Assembly (NCBI GenBank): GCA_014379405.1
Contig: JACMLU010000001.1
Location: forward strand, 1-64,000
Length of the DNA stretch: 64,000 bases
Reading direction: 5' to 3'
Source: Flavobacterium sp.
GTDB lineage: Bacteria; Bacteroidota; Bacteroidia; Flavobacteriales; Flavobacteriaceae
Part shown: positions 45,049-54,542 of the stretch, one piece after another
Layout: each line of letters opens with the position of its first letter
Numbering within the stretch: position 1 is the first letter of the stretch
Made by a program: the position numbers and the translations under genes
Notes under the pieces: model-generated
What the model was told of the DNA's origin: nothing
The model's database searches: none
Seen by the model: only the letters and a program-made list of their open reading frames with translations

Positions 45049-45056
45049 TACATTTG
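45049..45056 (+). promoter_or_regulatory. Probable -7 box for the tyrosine ammonia-lyase operon
   Basis: TACATTTG matches TAnnTTTG, 80 bp before the start codon. The nearest TTG (45020-45022) leaves a 26-bp spacer, longer than consensus. This is the divergent control region of the cluster. Confidence 0.45.
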
Positions 45057-45136
45057 CTAACTTCAAATTAACCACAATAAAATTCTAAATAAAAATTAAT
45101 TTACAATTTTTTTAGAAAAATTAATAAGCAAGTTGA

Positions 45137-46657
45137 ATGAGCACTATAAAAGAATATTTAAGCATAAAAGAATTTGAGTCAATAATCTTTGGAAATAGTA
45201 AAATTGCCATAAGTGAGGTTGTACTAAACAGGGTAAATGAAAGCTTTGATTTTTTAAAGGATTTCTCCCAAAACAAGGTAATTTATGGCGTAAATACTGG
45301 TTTTGGACCAATGGCCCAATATCGTATTCAAGACGAAGACAGAATTCAACTGCAATATAATTTGATTAGAAGCCATGCTTCGGGAACAGGAAAACCTCTA
45401 AATGCAATTTGCGTGAAAGCCGCTATTTTGGCAAGGTTGAATACACTTTCTTTAGGAAATTCAGGCGTTCATCCATCGGTAATTCATTTAATGAAGGAAT
45501 TTATCAATAGAGATATTACCCCCTTAATTTTTGAACACGGTGGCGTTGGAGCTAGTGGTGATTTAGTGCAACTGTCTCATTTGGCATTGACATTAATTGG
45601 TGAAGGTGAGGTTTTTTACAAAGGAGAAAGAAGACCAACCAAAGAGGTTTTTGAATTGGAAAACCTGAAACCTATCCAGGTTGAAATCAGGGAAGGTTTG
45701 GCGTTGATTAACGGAACATCCGTAATGACCGGGATTGGTGTGGTCAATGTTCATTATGCCAATAAATTACTAGACTTGTCGTTAAAATTTTCTTGTGCCA
45801 TCAACGAGATTGTCCAAGCATTTGACGATCATTTTTCGGAAGAATTAAATAATACCAAACGTCATAAAGGACAAAGAGAAGTTGCCGCAAGAATGAGAGA
45901 AAATCTTGCCGACAGCTCCTTGATCCGTAAAAGAGAAGACCATCTATATACAGGTGAAAATACAGAAGACATATTCAAGGAAAAAGTTCAGGAATATTAT
46001 TCTTTGCGTTGTGTTCCCCAAATTTTAGGGCCGGTTCTTGAAACAATAAACAACGTATCTTCCATTCTTGAAGACGAATTCAACTCGGCAAACGACAATC
46101 CAATAATTGATGTAAAAAACCAGCACGTATATCATGGCGGTAATTTTCACGGCGATTATATTTCATTGGAAATGGACAAGCTTAAAATTGTAATCACCAA
46201 ATTGACAATGCTTGCCGAACGTCAGTTGAATTATTTATTGAATTCAAAAATTAACGAAATTCTGCCTCCGTTTGTAAATCTTGGGACTTTAGGATTCAAC
46301 TTTGGAATGCAAGGAGTACAATTTACTGCGACTTCAACCACGGCCGAAAACCAAATGTTGTCAAACCCAATGTATGTTCACAGTATTCCCAACAATAATG
46401 ACAATCAAGACATTGTGAGTATGGGGACCAATGCGGCCGTAATTACTGCAAAAGTGATTGAAAATGCTTTCGAAGTTTTGGCAATAGAGTTAATTACCAT
46501 TGTTCAGGCCATTGATTATTTGGAACAAAAGGGACAGATTTCGTCTGTGACCAAAAAAATGTATGATGATGTTCGTGCCATTATTCCAACATTCAAAGAA
46601 GATCAGGTAATGTATCCTTTTGTCCAAAAAGTGAAAGATTATTTGATAAATAATTAG
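45137..46657 (+). CDS. Tyrosine ammonia-lyase (aromatic amino acid lyase)
   Basis: Protein of 506 aa, the same length as the characterised F. johnsoniae enzyme as I recall it. It converts tyrosine to 4-coumarate, the aryl starter of flexirubin. The MIO prosthetic group forms from Ala139-Ser140-Gly141 in GGVGASGDLVQLSH. Substrate-selectivity residues are Ser79-His80 (IRSHASGTG), the same pair as in histidine lyases, but the known Flavobacterium enzyme with this motif is tyrosine-specific. Other markers: YGVNTGFGPMAQ, SANDNPIIDVKN, FVNLGTLGFNFGMQG. Confidence 0.93.
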   Translation: MSTIKEYLSIKEFESIIFGNSKIAISEVVLNRVNESFDFLKDFSQNKVIYGVNTGFGPMAQYRIQDEDRIQLQYNLIRSHASGTGKPLNAICVKAAILARLNTLSLGNSGVHPSVIHLMKEFINRDITPLIFEHGGVGASGDLVQLSHLALTLIGEGEVFYKGERRPTKEVFELENLKPIQVEIREGLALINGTSVMTGIGVVNVHYANKLLDLSLKFSCAINEIVQAFDDHFSEELNNTKRHKGQREVAARMRENLADSSLIRKREDHLYTGENTEDIFKEKVQEYYSLRCVPQILGPVLETINNVSSILEDEFNSANDNPIIDVKNQHVYHGGNFHGDYISLEMDKLKIVITKLTMLAERQLNYLLNSKINEILPPFVNLGTLGFNFGMQGVQFTATSTTAENQMLSNPMYVHSIPNNNDNQDIVSMGTNAAVITAKVIENAFEVLAIELITIVQAIDYLEQKGQISSVTKKMYDDVRAIIPTFKEDQVMYPFVQKVKDYLINN

Positions 46658-46785
46658 TACTTTAGTAAGCTTTTTTTCGCTTAAAACTAAAAAAAAAACA
46701 ATAATTTTATGTTGCATAAAATTAGACCTAAAGCCCAAAGGGCGAACAGTCGAAGCAATCTAAAATCCGCAATCTAAATTAAAAT

Positions 46786-47517
46786 ATGAAGTGTGCATTA
46801 GTAACAGGAGGTTCAAGAGGAATTGGTAGTGCCATTTGTCAAAAATTGGCAATTGACACGGATTATCATATCCTGATCAACTATCAATCCAATAAAGAAG
46901 CTGCCGAGAAAACGTTGCAAACCGTAATCAAAAATGGTGGAACAGGAGACATAATTCAGTTCGATGTGACTAATTTCGAAGAGGTAAAAAAAACTTTAAC
47001 ACAATGGCAGGATGCCAATCCAGAAGCAATTGTTGAAGTCATTGTCAATAATGCCGGTATTGCAAAAGATGGTCTTTTTATGTGGATGACGTCGGAAGAT
47101 TGGAATGGTGTGGTGAACACCAGTTTGAATGGTTTTTTTAATGTAACTAACTTTTTTATTCAAAAAATGTTACGCAATAAATTCGGTCGAATTGTGAATA
47201 TAGTTTCCGTTTCGGGAGTAAAAGGAACAGCTGGTCAAACTAATTATTCTGCTGCAAAAGGAGGAGTAGTTGCCGCTACCAAAGCATTGGCTCAAGAAAT
47301 TGCAAAGCGAAACATTACTGTAAATGCAGTAGCTCCGGGGTTTATCAGAACTGAAATGACCCAACAATTAGACGAAAAAGAATTGATAAAAATGGTTCCC
47401 GTGAATCGTTTTGGCGAAGCTGAAGAAGTGGCTGATTTGGTGAGTTTTCTCGTTTCAAAAAAAGCCAGTTATATCACTGGTGAAATTATTAATATAAATG
47501 GAGGTATTTATTCTTAA
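46786..47517 (+). CDS. fabG: 3-oxoacyl-ACP reductase (FabG-like)
   Basis: Protein of 243 aa, short-chain dehydrogenase. The NADPH site GGSRGIGSAI is at 8-17, NNAGIAKDG near 86, catalytic Tyr and Lys in YSAAKGG near 153. It reduces the beta-keto group during polyene extension. The cluster position next to a ketosynthase and ACP matches ApeQ of aryl polyene clusters. It lies 18 bp before the ketosynthase gene. Confidence 0.92.
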   Translation: MKCALVTGGSRGIGSAICQKLAIDTDYHILINYQSNKEAAEKTLQTVIKNGGTGDIIQFDVTNFEEVKKTLTQWQDANPEAIVEVIVNNAGIAKDGLFMWMTSEDWNGVVNTSLNGFFNVTNFFIQKMLRNKFGRIVNIVSVSGVKGTAGQTNYSAAKGGVVAATKALAQEIAKRNITVNAVAPGFIRTEMTQQLDEKELIKMVPVNRFGEAEEVADLVSFLVSKKASYITGEIININGGIYS

Positions 47518-47534
47518 AAATTACTTTAACGATA

Positions 47535-48770
47535 ATGAATAAGAGAGTTGTCATAACAGGAATGGGTATTTACTCATGTATTGGAACGTCATTGGATGAA
47601 GTAAAGGATTCGCTATATCAGGGAAAATCAGGAATTGTATATGATCCTGAACGCAAAGAATTTGGTTTTCAATCCGCTTTGACTGGAGTGGTTCCCAAAC
47701 CGGATTTAAAAAATTTACTGACCAGACGACAAAGAATAAGCCTTGGCGAAGAAACGGAATATGCCTATATGGCAACAATTGAAGCTATGAAAAATGCCAA
47801 TATTGACGACGCTTTTTTTGAAAAAAACGAGGTTGGAATTATGTATGGTAATGACAGTGTTACAAAAGCAATTATTGAAGCTACAGATATTATTCGAGAA
47901 AAAAAAGACACGGCATTAATTGGTTCCGGCGCTATTTTTAAATCGATGAATTCTACTGTGACGATGAATCTTTCCACGATTTTTAAATTAAGGGGGATCA
48001 ATCTTACCATTAGTGCAGCTTGTGCAAGTGGTTCTCACTCAATAGGATTGGCTTATTTTTTAATTAAAAACGGTCTTCAGGAAATGATTATTTGTGGTGG
48101 AGCCCAAGAAATCAACAAATATGCGATGTGCAGCTTTGATGGCTTGGGAGTTTTTTCTCCAAGAGAAGAAGAACCAACAAAGGCTTCAAGACCTTTTGAC
48201 GTCAGTCGTGATGGATTAATCCCAAGTGGAGGTGGAGCAACATTAATTTTGGAAAGCTACGAATCAGCCATAAAACGAGGCGCAAACATTATTGCCGAAG
48301 TTGTGGGTTATGGATTTTCATCCAATGGAGGACATATTTCGACGCCTAATGTAGAAGGACCGTCAATTGCAATGCAAAGAGCTTTGGATGAGGCAAATTT
48401 GAAACCAAGTGATATTGACTACATCAATGCGCACGCTACCTCGACTCCTGTTGGTGATGGAAATGAAGCCAAAGCCATTTTTGAAGTTTTTGGCGAAAGC
48501 AATCCTTATGTAAGTTCTACAAAATCAATGACTGGACACGAATGTTGGATGGCTGGAGCTAGCGAAGTCATCTATTCTATTTTAATGATGCAAAACGATT
48601 TTATCGCTCCAAATATTAATTTGGAAAACCCAGATGAAGATGCTGCAAAATTAAATTTGGTTAAAACCACATTAAATAAAAAAATTGATATATTTTTGTC
48701 GAATTCCTTCGGATTTGGAGGAACAAATTCAGCATTAGTAGTTAAAAAGTTTAAATTAAGTAATGAATAA
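47535..48770 (+). CDS. Beta-ketoacyl-ACP synthase (FabF-like)
   Basis: Protein of 411 aa with a full KAS triad: Cys in SAACASGSH (about 164), His in HATSTPVGDG and His in STKSMTGHECWMAGA. It extends the aryl polyene chain by condensing malonyl-ACP; it corresponds to ApeR in aryl polyene clusters. It overlaps the ACP gene by 8 bases. Confidence 0.92.
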   Translation: MNKRVVITGMGIYSCIGTSLDEVKDSLYQGKSGIVYDPERKEFGFQSALTGVVPKPDLKNLLTRRQRISLGEETEYAYMATIEAMKNANIDDAFFEKNEVGIMYGNDSVTKAIIEATDIIREKKDTALIGSGAIFKSMNSTVTMNLSTIFKLRGINLTISAACASGSHSIGLAYFLIKNGLQEMIICGGAQEINKYAMCSFDGLGVFSPREEEPTKASRPFDVSRDGLIPSGGGATLILESYESAIKRGANIIAEVVGYGFSSNGGHISTPNVEGPSIAMQRALDEANLKPSDIDYINAHATSTPVGDGNEAKAIFEVFGESNPYVSSTKSMTGHECWMAGASEVIYSILMMQNDFIAPNINLENPDEDAAKLNLVKTTLNKKIDIFLSNSFGFGGTNSALVVKKFKLSNE

Positions 48771-49014
48771 AGAAGTAATAATAGAGAAGATAAACGGATT
48801 CCTAATTGAAGAATTCGAAGTAGATGGAGATGATATTCAACCAGAAGCTAATTTAAAAGATACTTTAGGGTTAGATAGTTTAGATTATGTTGATTTGGTA
48901 GTTTCTATCGAATCTAATTTTGGTGTGAAATTAGTTGAAATAGATTTTGTCGGTATTGATTCTTTTCAAAGTTTTTATGACTTAATCGAAAATAAACTTA
49001 AGCAAAAAGCTTAA
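48763..49014 (+). CDS. Acyl carrier protein, first of two
   Basis: Protein of 83 aa with the phosphopantetheine Ser in LGLDSLDYVDL (about 39). Acidic, helical, normal ACP size. It overlaps the preceding ketosynthase gene, so it is probably its cognate carrier. Confidence 0.93.
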   Translation: MNKEVIIEKINGFLIEEFEVDGDDIQPEANLKDTLGLDSLDYVDLVVSIESNFGVKLVEIDFVGIDSFQSFYDLIENKLKQKA

Positions 49015-49103
49015 AAAAATGGAATGCTAAATTTTTGAACCAAAATTTTGGAACAAAAAACGATTCCTGAAAAATTTCGGGAATTAAAAATCTAAAATCT
49101 ACC

Positions 49104-49988
49104 ATGAGTCAATGGGACGGAAAATCTAAAGGGACAGTTTTAGGGTACAAAATATTTGTTTTTTTTATCAAAAAAGTTGGAATCAAATCGGCTTATTTTA
49201 TCCTTTATTTTGTAGCCTCTTACTATTTTATTTTTCTCAAAAAAAGCAATCAAGCCATCTTTTATTACTTCAAAGAAAGACTGGGTTATTCCTATTTCAA
49301 ATCAAAAAGAATGGTTTTTAGTAGTTATTATACTTTTGGACAAGTTATTCTGGATAAGATTTCTATTTCGGCAGGGATGCGAAATAAATTTACTTATGAA
49401 TTTGACGGAGAAGAGATTCTGAAAAAACTTTTGGCTGAAAAAAAAGGAGGAATTCTCATCAGTGCCCATATTGGCAATTTTGAAATAGCGCAACATTTTT
49501 TTGGCGAAATTGACATTGATTTCCAAATAAATCTCGTTACCACTGACTTAGAACACACTGCAATAAAAAAATACCTCGAAAAAGTTACTCAAAAACCAAG
49601 CATTAAATTCATTCTCATAAAGGATGATATGTCCCACATTTTTGCGATAAACGCAGCCTTGGCAAGAAATGAATTGATTTGTTTTACAGGTGACCGATAT
49701 TTTGAAGGTGTAAAATCTTTGCCAGAAAAATTATTGGGACAAGAAGCCCAATTTCCTGCAGGTCCTTTTCTTATTGCTTCGCGCTTGCAAGTTCCAGTTG
49801 TTTTTGTTTATGTGATGAAGGAGAGTAATTTACATTACCATTTGTATACTAGAGAAGCCAAAACGAAACATCGAGACGAAAAAGGGTTGTTAAAAGCCTA
49901 TACTCAAAGTGTCGAGTCGATGCTCCAAAAATATCCACTACAATGGTTTAATTATTTTGATTTTTGGAATCAATTGGGAGAAAAATAG
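49104..49988 (+). CDS. LpxL/HtrB-like acyltransferase
   Basis: Protein of 294 aa. An N-terminal membrane helix (IKSAYFILYFVASYYFIFL) is followed by the acyltransferase box HIGNFE (H-X4-E, about 120-125). FTGDRYFEG and PAGPFLIASRLQVPVVFVYV match lipid A late acyltransferases. Since it is embedded in the pigment operon, its substrate is more likely a pigment intermediate than lipid A. It is one of two candidates for making the ester between polyene acid and dialkylresorcinol. Confidence 0.85.
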   Translation: MSQWDGKSKGTVLGYKIFVFFIKKVGIKSAYFILYFVASYYFIFLKKSNQAIFYYFKERLGYSYFKSKRMVFSSYYTFGQVILDKISISAGMRNKFTYEFDGEEILKKLLAEKKGGILISAHIGNFEIAQHFFGEIDIDFQINLVTTDLEHTAIKKYLEKVTQKPSIKFILIKDDMSHIFAINAALARNELICFTGDRYFEGVKSLPEKLLGQEAQFPAGPFLIASRLQVPVVFVYVMKESNLHYHLYTREAKTKHRDEKGLLKAYTQSVESMLQKYPLQWFNYFDFWNQLGEK

Positions 49989-50166
49989 AAAGAATAGATT
50001 TTTGACTACTCATAATTTTTATTTTAACAATCACCAACTAACAAAAAAAGGGATATAAAATCCGAAACACATAAGATAAATTGTCATAAATATATTATAA
50101 AATAAATAAAATTGCCTGACGAGTTTTCGTTTATTTCAATTAAATTTACTTTTTTAAATTTTCAAA

Positions 50167-51072
50167 ATGAAAAACGTCCTCGTAATCTACTATTCCCAAT
50201 CAGGGCAATTGGAATCCATAGCCCGAAATATCGCAAAACCTTTATTGGATTCTGAAAATATTTCAGTTTCATTTTACGAAATCAAGTTAGAAAAACCGTT
50301 TCCATTTCCTTGGGATAATGATGCTTTTTTTGGAGCATTTCCAGAATCTTTTTTGCAAATTCCAACTGCTTTAAAACCCATTCCAAAGGAAATATTGGAT
50401 ATAAAATACGATTTGATTTTGTTGAATTACCAAGTTTGGTATTTGTCACCATCCATTCCAATTAACTCTTTTTTAAAAAGCCCCGAAGCAAAAGCTATAT
50501 TCAGCAATACTCCTGTGGTAACAATAAGTGGTTCCAGGAATATGTGGATTATGGCTCAGGAAAAAATTAAAGTTTTATTAAAACAAAACAATGCCATTCT
50601 GAAAGGAAACATCGCTTTGGTGGACAGAGTGGGTAATTTAATCAGCGTAATTACCATTGTGGAGTGGATGTTTTCAGGAGTTAAAAAAAAATATCTCGGA
50701 ATTTTTCCTCTACCGGGAGTTTCCCAAAAAGATATTGACGAGTCTTCAAAATTTGGAAATATAATTCTTTCGAGTTTACAGGAAAATAATCTTGATGATT
50801 TGCAATATAAATTAGTTGAAAATGATGCAGTTAGAGTAAGTTCCTATTTAGTGACGGTGGACAAAACTGGAAATAAAATTTTCGATAAATGGTCTCGTTT
50901 TATCATTACTAAATCCGAATCCAGAAAAACTTGGACCAAAGTTTTTAAAGTGTATTTGTTACTCGCAATTTGGTTAATCTCGCCAATAGTTTATATCTTG
51001 CACGTTCTTTCCTATCCTTTGAGAAGTCAGAAAAGGAAGAAAGTGATACAATATTATAAAGGAATTAATTAG
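50167..51072 (+). CDS. darA: DarA, dialkylresorcinol biosynthesis
   Basis: Protein of 301 aa with an N-terminal flavodoxin-like start (VLVIYYSQSGQLESIARNIAKPL), NYQVWYLSPSIP and TISGSRNMWIMAQEK. The C-terminal end has a hydrophobic segment (LLLAIWLISPIVYILHVL). This matches DarA of flexirubin clusters. Published work assigns DarA to aromatisation of the cyclohexanedione made by DarB, though older annotation calls it a condensing enzyme. It lies 5 bp before darB. Confidence 0.88.
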   Translation: MKNVLVIYYSQSGQLESIARNIAKPLLDSENISVSFYEIKLEKPFPFPWDNDAFFGAFPESFLQIPTALKPIPKEILDIKYDLILLNYQVWYLSPSIPINSFLKSPEAKAIFSNTPVVTISGSRNMWIMAQEKIKVLLKQNNAILKGNIALVDRVGNLISVITIVEWMFSGVKKKYLGIFPLPGVSQKDIDESSKFGNIILSSLQENNLDDLQYKLVENDAVRVSSYLVTVDKTGNKIFDKWSRFIITKSESRKTWTKVFKVYLLLAIWLISPIVYILHVLSYPLRSQKRKKVIQYYKGIN

Positions 51073-51077
51073 ATATT

Positions 51078-52211
51078 ATGTTTGAAGTTTTTATCACCAA
51101 AATTGGAAAATGTTTACCCAATGAAGCTGTTTCCAATGATGAAATGGAAGATTATTTAGGCCTCATCAATGATACTGCTTCTAAAGCCCGTAGACTCATT
51201 TTAAGGAATAACAAAATTGTTAGTCGTTATTATGCTCTTGATAAAAACGGAAAGAGCACTCACAGTAATGCCGATTTAACTAAAAATGCCATTCTGAAAT
51301 TATTTGACGATAGTTTTACGCCTCAAGATATGGAATTACTTTCTTGTGGTACCACAACGCCTGATGTTCTCGTGCCTTCTCATGCATCGATGGTTCACGG
51401 TTTGTTAAAAAACAAAAACCTGGAGTTAAACTCATCATCGGGTGTATGTTGTGCAGGAATGAATGCTTTAAAATTTGGTTTTCTTTCGGTGAAATCCGGA
51501 AGTACCCAAAACGCCGTTTGTACCGGTTCCGAAAAGCTTTCTACTTGGATGTTATCCGATAAATTTGAAAACGAAGTTGTCAATTTAAAAAAACTGGAAG
51601 AACAACCCATTCTTGCTTTCAAGAAGGATTTCCTCAGATGGATGTTGTCCGATGGAGCAGGGGCTTTTTTATTGGAAAACAAACCCAAAGGAGAAATATC
51701 CTTGAAAATAGAGTGGATGGAAGCCTATTCTTATGCCTACGAGCTCGAAACATGCATGTATGCCGGAGGAGATAAATTAGAAAATGGTGAAATAAAACCT
51801 TGGAATGACTACAATCCTGATCAATGGTTGAAAGAATCTTTGTTTGCTTTTAAACAAGACGTGAAATTATTGGATGAGTTTATATTGGCTAAAGGGGTTC
51901 AAAGTGTTTTTGATGCATTATCAAAAAATAATGTTTCTGTTGACGAAATCGATTATTTCTTGCCACACGTTTCTTCCCATTATTTTGTTGACGGTTTAAG
52001 TAAATTGCTTGTCGAAAAAGGGCTTGAAATTCCAATGGAAAAATGGTTTATGAACTTGGCAACTGTTGGAAATGTTGGGGCTGCATCCATTTATTTAGCA
52101 TTAGAGGAACTAATGAGTTCCGGAAAATTAAAAAAAGGGGATAAAATACTTTTATCAGTTCCAGAAAGCGGACGTTTTTCTTATGCTCTTGCCTATTTAA
52201 CCGTGTATTAA
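51078..52211 (+). CDS. darB: DarB, ketosynthase III-like enzyme for dialkylresorcinol
   Basis: Protein of 377 aa, KAS III fold. The catalytic Cys lies in SSGVCCAGMNAL (123 or 124), His in LPHVSSHYFVDG and Asn in NLATVGNVGAASIYL. DarB joins two beta-keto or unsaturated acyl precursors and cyclises them to the resorcinol ring precursor. Together with DarA it is the diagnostic pair for dialkylresorcinols. Confidence 0.9.
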   Translation: MFEVFITKIGKCLPNEAVSNDEMEDYLGLINDTASKARRLILRNNKIVSRYYALDKNGKSTHSNADLTKNAILKLFDDSFTPQDMELLSCGTTTPDVLVPSHASMVHGLLKNKNLELNSSSGVCCAGMNALKFGFLSVKSGSTQNAVCTGSEKLSTWMLSDKFENEVVNLKKLEEQPILAFKKDFLRWMLSDGAGAFLLENKPKGEISLKIEWMEAYSYAYELETCMYAGGDKLENGEIKPWNDYNPDQWLKESLFAFKQDVKLLDEFILAKGVQSVFDALSKNNVSVDEIDYFLPHVSSHYFVDGLSKLLVEKGLEIPMEKWFMNLATVGNVGAASIYLALEELMSSGKLKKGDKILLSVPESGRFSYALAYLTVY

Positions 52212-52225
52212 AAACTGATAGTGCA

Positions 52226-52651
52226 TTGAAAAAAACATTGGACAAAGCTTTTGTAGAAAAACTGTTGCCACAAAAGTTTCCTTTTGTAATGGTAGACAAG
52301 ATGTATGATTATACGGAAACCTCATTGGTTTCAGGTTTTACAATCCAAAAAGAATCTATTTTTTTTCAGGATGGAAATTTCGTAGAATCTGGATTAATAG
52401 AACATATCGCACAATCTATCGCATTGCATACAGGGTATCAATTTTTTTTAAAAAACAAGCCGGCACCTACAGGTTATATCGGCTCCATTAAAGATATTGA
52501 AATACAACAACTCCCAAAACTTGGCGACGAAATACAAACCACAGTTTCTATTCTTCAAGAATTTGCAGGGATTACTTTAGTTGATGCAGTTACCAGATTG
52601 AACAATATAGTAATTGCAAACGGTCAGATGAAAACAGTTTTAGCAAAATAA
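52226..52651 (+). CDS. Hotdog-fold ApeP/FabZ-like dehydratase, first copy
   Basis: Protein of 141 aa, start TTG at 52226 (no ATG upstream). Pattern LPQKFPFVMVDKMYDY, SGLIEHIAQSIALHTGY. The FabZ active-site His of the GHFP motif is absent, as in ApeP proteins of aryl polyene clusters. It likely dehydrates 3-hydroxyacyl-ACP or forms a heteromer with a partner. Confidence 0.82.
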   Translation: MKKTLDKAFVEKLLPQKFPFVMVDKMYDYTETSLVSGFTIQKESIFFQDGNFVESGLIEHIAQSIALHTGYQFFLKNKPAPTGYIGSIKDIEIQQLPKLGDEIQTTVSILQEFAGITLVDAVTRLNNIVIANGQMKTVLAK

Positions 52652-52663
52652 TATTAATTGAGA

Positions 52664-53128
52664 ATGGATGAAATCTTAATCGACATAACAAAATATTTGC
52701 CCCATAGATCACCGATGCTTATGGTGGACATGATTTTGATTATGGATGATGAAAAAGTAGAAACCATTTTTGAAATAAATAATGACAATATTTTTATCCA
52801 AAACAATACTTTTACCGAGGTCGGCCTAATAGAAAATGCAGCTCAAACCTGTTCATCAATTGTGGCCAAAGATTATTTTGTGGATGTAAATAATCAGGTT
52901 AGAAAAGATGTTGATGTCGTGGGATTTATAAGCGCCATCAAGACATTAAAAGTTTATAAACTTCCAAAAGCGGGAGATTCGATCAGGACCATTGCAACCT
53001 TGGTTTCAAAATTTGTGACCAATGAATATAGCTTGTGCACGATGAATTGCAAAACCTTCCACGAAGAAGAATTACTGTTAGAAGGAGAAATCAACCTTTT
53101 TATTCAAAAAAATAATTCAAAGCATTAG
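52664..53128 (+). CDS. Hotdog-fold ApeP-like dehydratase, second copy
   Basis: 154 aa from ATG 52664; a TTG at 52658 is the alternative. LPHRSPMLMVDMI near the start and VGLIENAAQTCSSIVAK are the ApeP-type signatures. The catalytic His of FabZ is again not visible. The two adjacent hotdog genes may form a heterodimer or serve the two branches of the pigment. Confidence 0.82.
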   Translation: MDEILIDITKYLPHRSPMLMVDMILIMDDEKVETIFEINNDNIFIQNNTFTEVGLIENAAQTCSSIVAKDYFVDVNNQVRKDVDVVGFISAIKTLKVYKLPKAGDSIRTIATLVSKFVTNEYSLCTMNCKTFHEEELLLEGEINLFIQKNNSKH

Positions 53129-53132
53129 AGTT

Positions 53133-53537
53133 ATGAAAAAAGAAGAAGTACCTCAGGATAAAGGCAATCTTTCCAATAAAAATATGAAAGAATTAGTTTA
53201 TGCCATCGATGATAAAGGCAATTATACCACTGCCTTGAGCACGGGTTGGGAGCCAAAAACTATTGCGCTTTCTAATTCTATTGATGAAATAAGCGAACGT
53301 ATTGCCGCTGCAAAAAAACAGGTGGAAAACAACGAAGCAAGTCCGATTGTCTATTTTATGGAGCACAGCCGAATGGATATAGTCATTCTTTCGAGTTATG
53401 TGGGAATGTGGCAATGGCGCGTAAAAAGACATTTTAAACCCAAAGTATTTGCAAAATTAAGCGATAAAATTTTACAGAAATATGCCGAAACATTCAATAT
53501 TTCTATAGACGAATTAAGAAATTTTAAAACCCATTAA
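53133..53537 (+). CDS. Hypothetical protein of the flexirubin cluster
   Basis: Protein of 134 aa, charged at the N-terminus. Central segment KNMKELVYAIDDKGNYTTALSTGWEPKTIALSNSIDEI, then PIVYFMEHSRMDIVILSSYVGMWQWRVKRHFKP. No membrane segment or catalytic motif. Relatives, as far as I recall, occur only next to BtrH-like and hotdog genes in such clusters. Its stop overlaps the next start codon, so the two are translationally coupled. Confidence 0.7.
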   Translation: MKKEEVPQDKGNLSNKNMKELVYAIDDKGNYTTALSTGWEPKTIALSNSIDEISERIAAAKKQVENNEASPIVYFMEHSRMDIVILSSYVGMWQWRVKRHFKPKVFAKLSDKILQKYAETFNISIDELRNFKTH

Positions 53538-54535
53538 TGGAAACAAAATTTACACATCATCAATCCGCACATTGCGAAAACGGGGTGGCTTCTAATTTAT
53601 TAAAGCACAACGGTTTGGATATTAGTGAACCAATGGTTTTCGGAATTGGCTCTGGACTTTTCTTTGTTTATTTGCCTTTTTTGAAAGTCAATTATGCTCC
53701 AGCTATAAGTTATCGACCTATGCCGGGACTCATTTTCAACAAGTTGGCCAAACGATTGGGATTGAAAATAAAAAGGCAAAAATTCTCCAGCGAAGCCAAT
53801 GCTGTAAAAGCATTGGACGAAAATCTTAAAAATAATATTCCGTCAGGATTGCAAGTTGGCGTTTACAACCTGACTTATTTCCCTGATGAATACCGTTTTC
53901 ATTTTAACGCACACAATTTGGTCGTTTATGGAAAAACAGAAACTGATTATTTAATCAGTGATCCGGTGATGGAAAACGTGACAACATTGACACACGAAGA
54001 GTTGAGAAAAGTGCGTTTTGCCAAAGGTGCTTTTGCTCCAAGAGGACAAATCTATTACCCGATTCAAATTCCTGAAACGGTCGATTTGAAAGGTGCCATC
54101 ATCAAAGGAATAAAAAATACCTGTCGCGATATGCTGGCTCCAATGCCTATTATCGGTGTTCGAGGAATACGAATGGTGTCCCGACAAATCAGGAAATGGC
54201 CCGTGAAACACGGAACCAAAAAAGCCAACCATTATCTGGCTCAAATGGTGCGAATGCAAGAAGAAATTGGTACCGGTGGCGGTGGTTTTAGATTTATTTA
54301 TGCTGCATTTTTAGAAGAAGCTTCCGTTATTTTAGAAAATGAAAAACTAAAGGAATTGTCCCAAGAAATGACTGTAATAGGTGATTTATGGAGAGATTTT
54401 GCTGTTGAAGCTTCTAGGATTTACAAAAACAGAAGTTCAAAAGAAGATGTCTATAATACTTTGGCAGACCAACTTTTAGACATTGCCAATAAAGAAGAAG
54501 TGTTTTTCAAGAAGTTAAAATTAGCCATCAATTAA
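53537..54535 (+). CDS. BtrH-N domain protein, candidate ester-forming acyltransferase
   Basis: Protein of 332 aa. It begins THHQSAHCENGVASNLL with a probable catalytic Cys at 14, as in BtrH, which transfers an acyl group from an ACP in butirosin biosynthesis. Later motifs: FNAHNLVVYGKTETDYLISDPV and RGQIYYPIQIP. The rest is helical. It could transfer the polyene acyl chain from ACP to a resorcinol hydroxyl. That function is inferred from the family and context only. Confidence 0.8.
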   Translation: METKFTHHQSAHCENGVASNLLKHNGLDISEPMVFGIGSGLFFVYLPFLKVNYAPAISYRPMPGLIFNKLAKRLGLKIKRQKFSSEANAVKALDENLKNNIPSGLQVGVYNLTYFPDEYRFHFNAHNLVVYGKTETDYLISDPVMENVTTLTHEELRKVRFAKGAFAPRGQIYYPIQIPETVDLKGAIIKGIKNTCRDMLAPMPIIGVRGIRMVSRQIRKWPVKHGTKKANHYLAQMVRMQEEIGTGGGGFRFIYAAFLEEASVILENEKLKELSQEMTVIGDLWRDFAVEASRIYKNRSSKEDVYNTLADQLLDIANKEEVFFKKLKLAIN

Positions 54536-54542
54536 TTCTATT

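Noticed and set aside
46657..46785. Possible small RNA between the ammonia-lyase and fabG genes
   Set aside because: Contains only short hairpins (GCCCAAAGGGC) and AATCTAAAATC-type intergenic wording common in the genus; no promoter or terminator pair.
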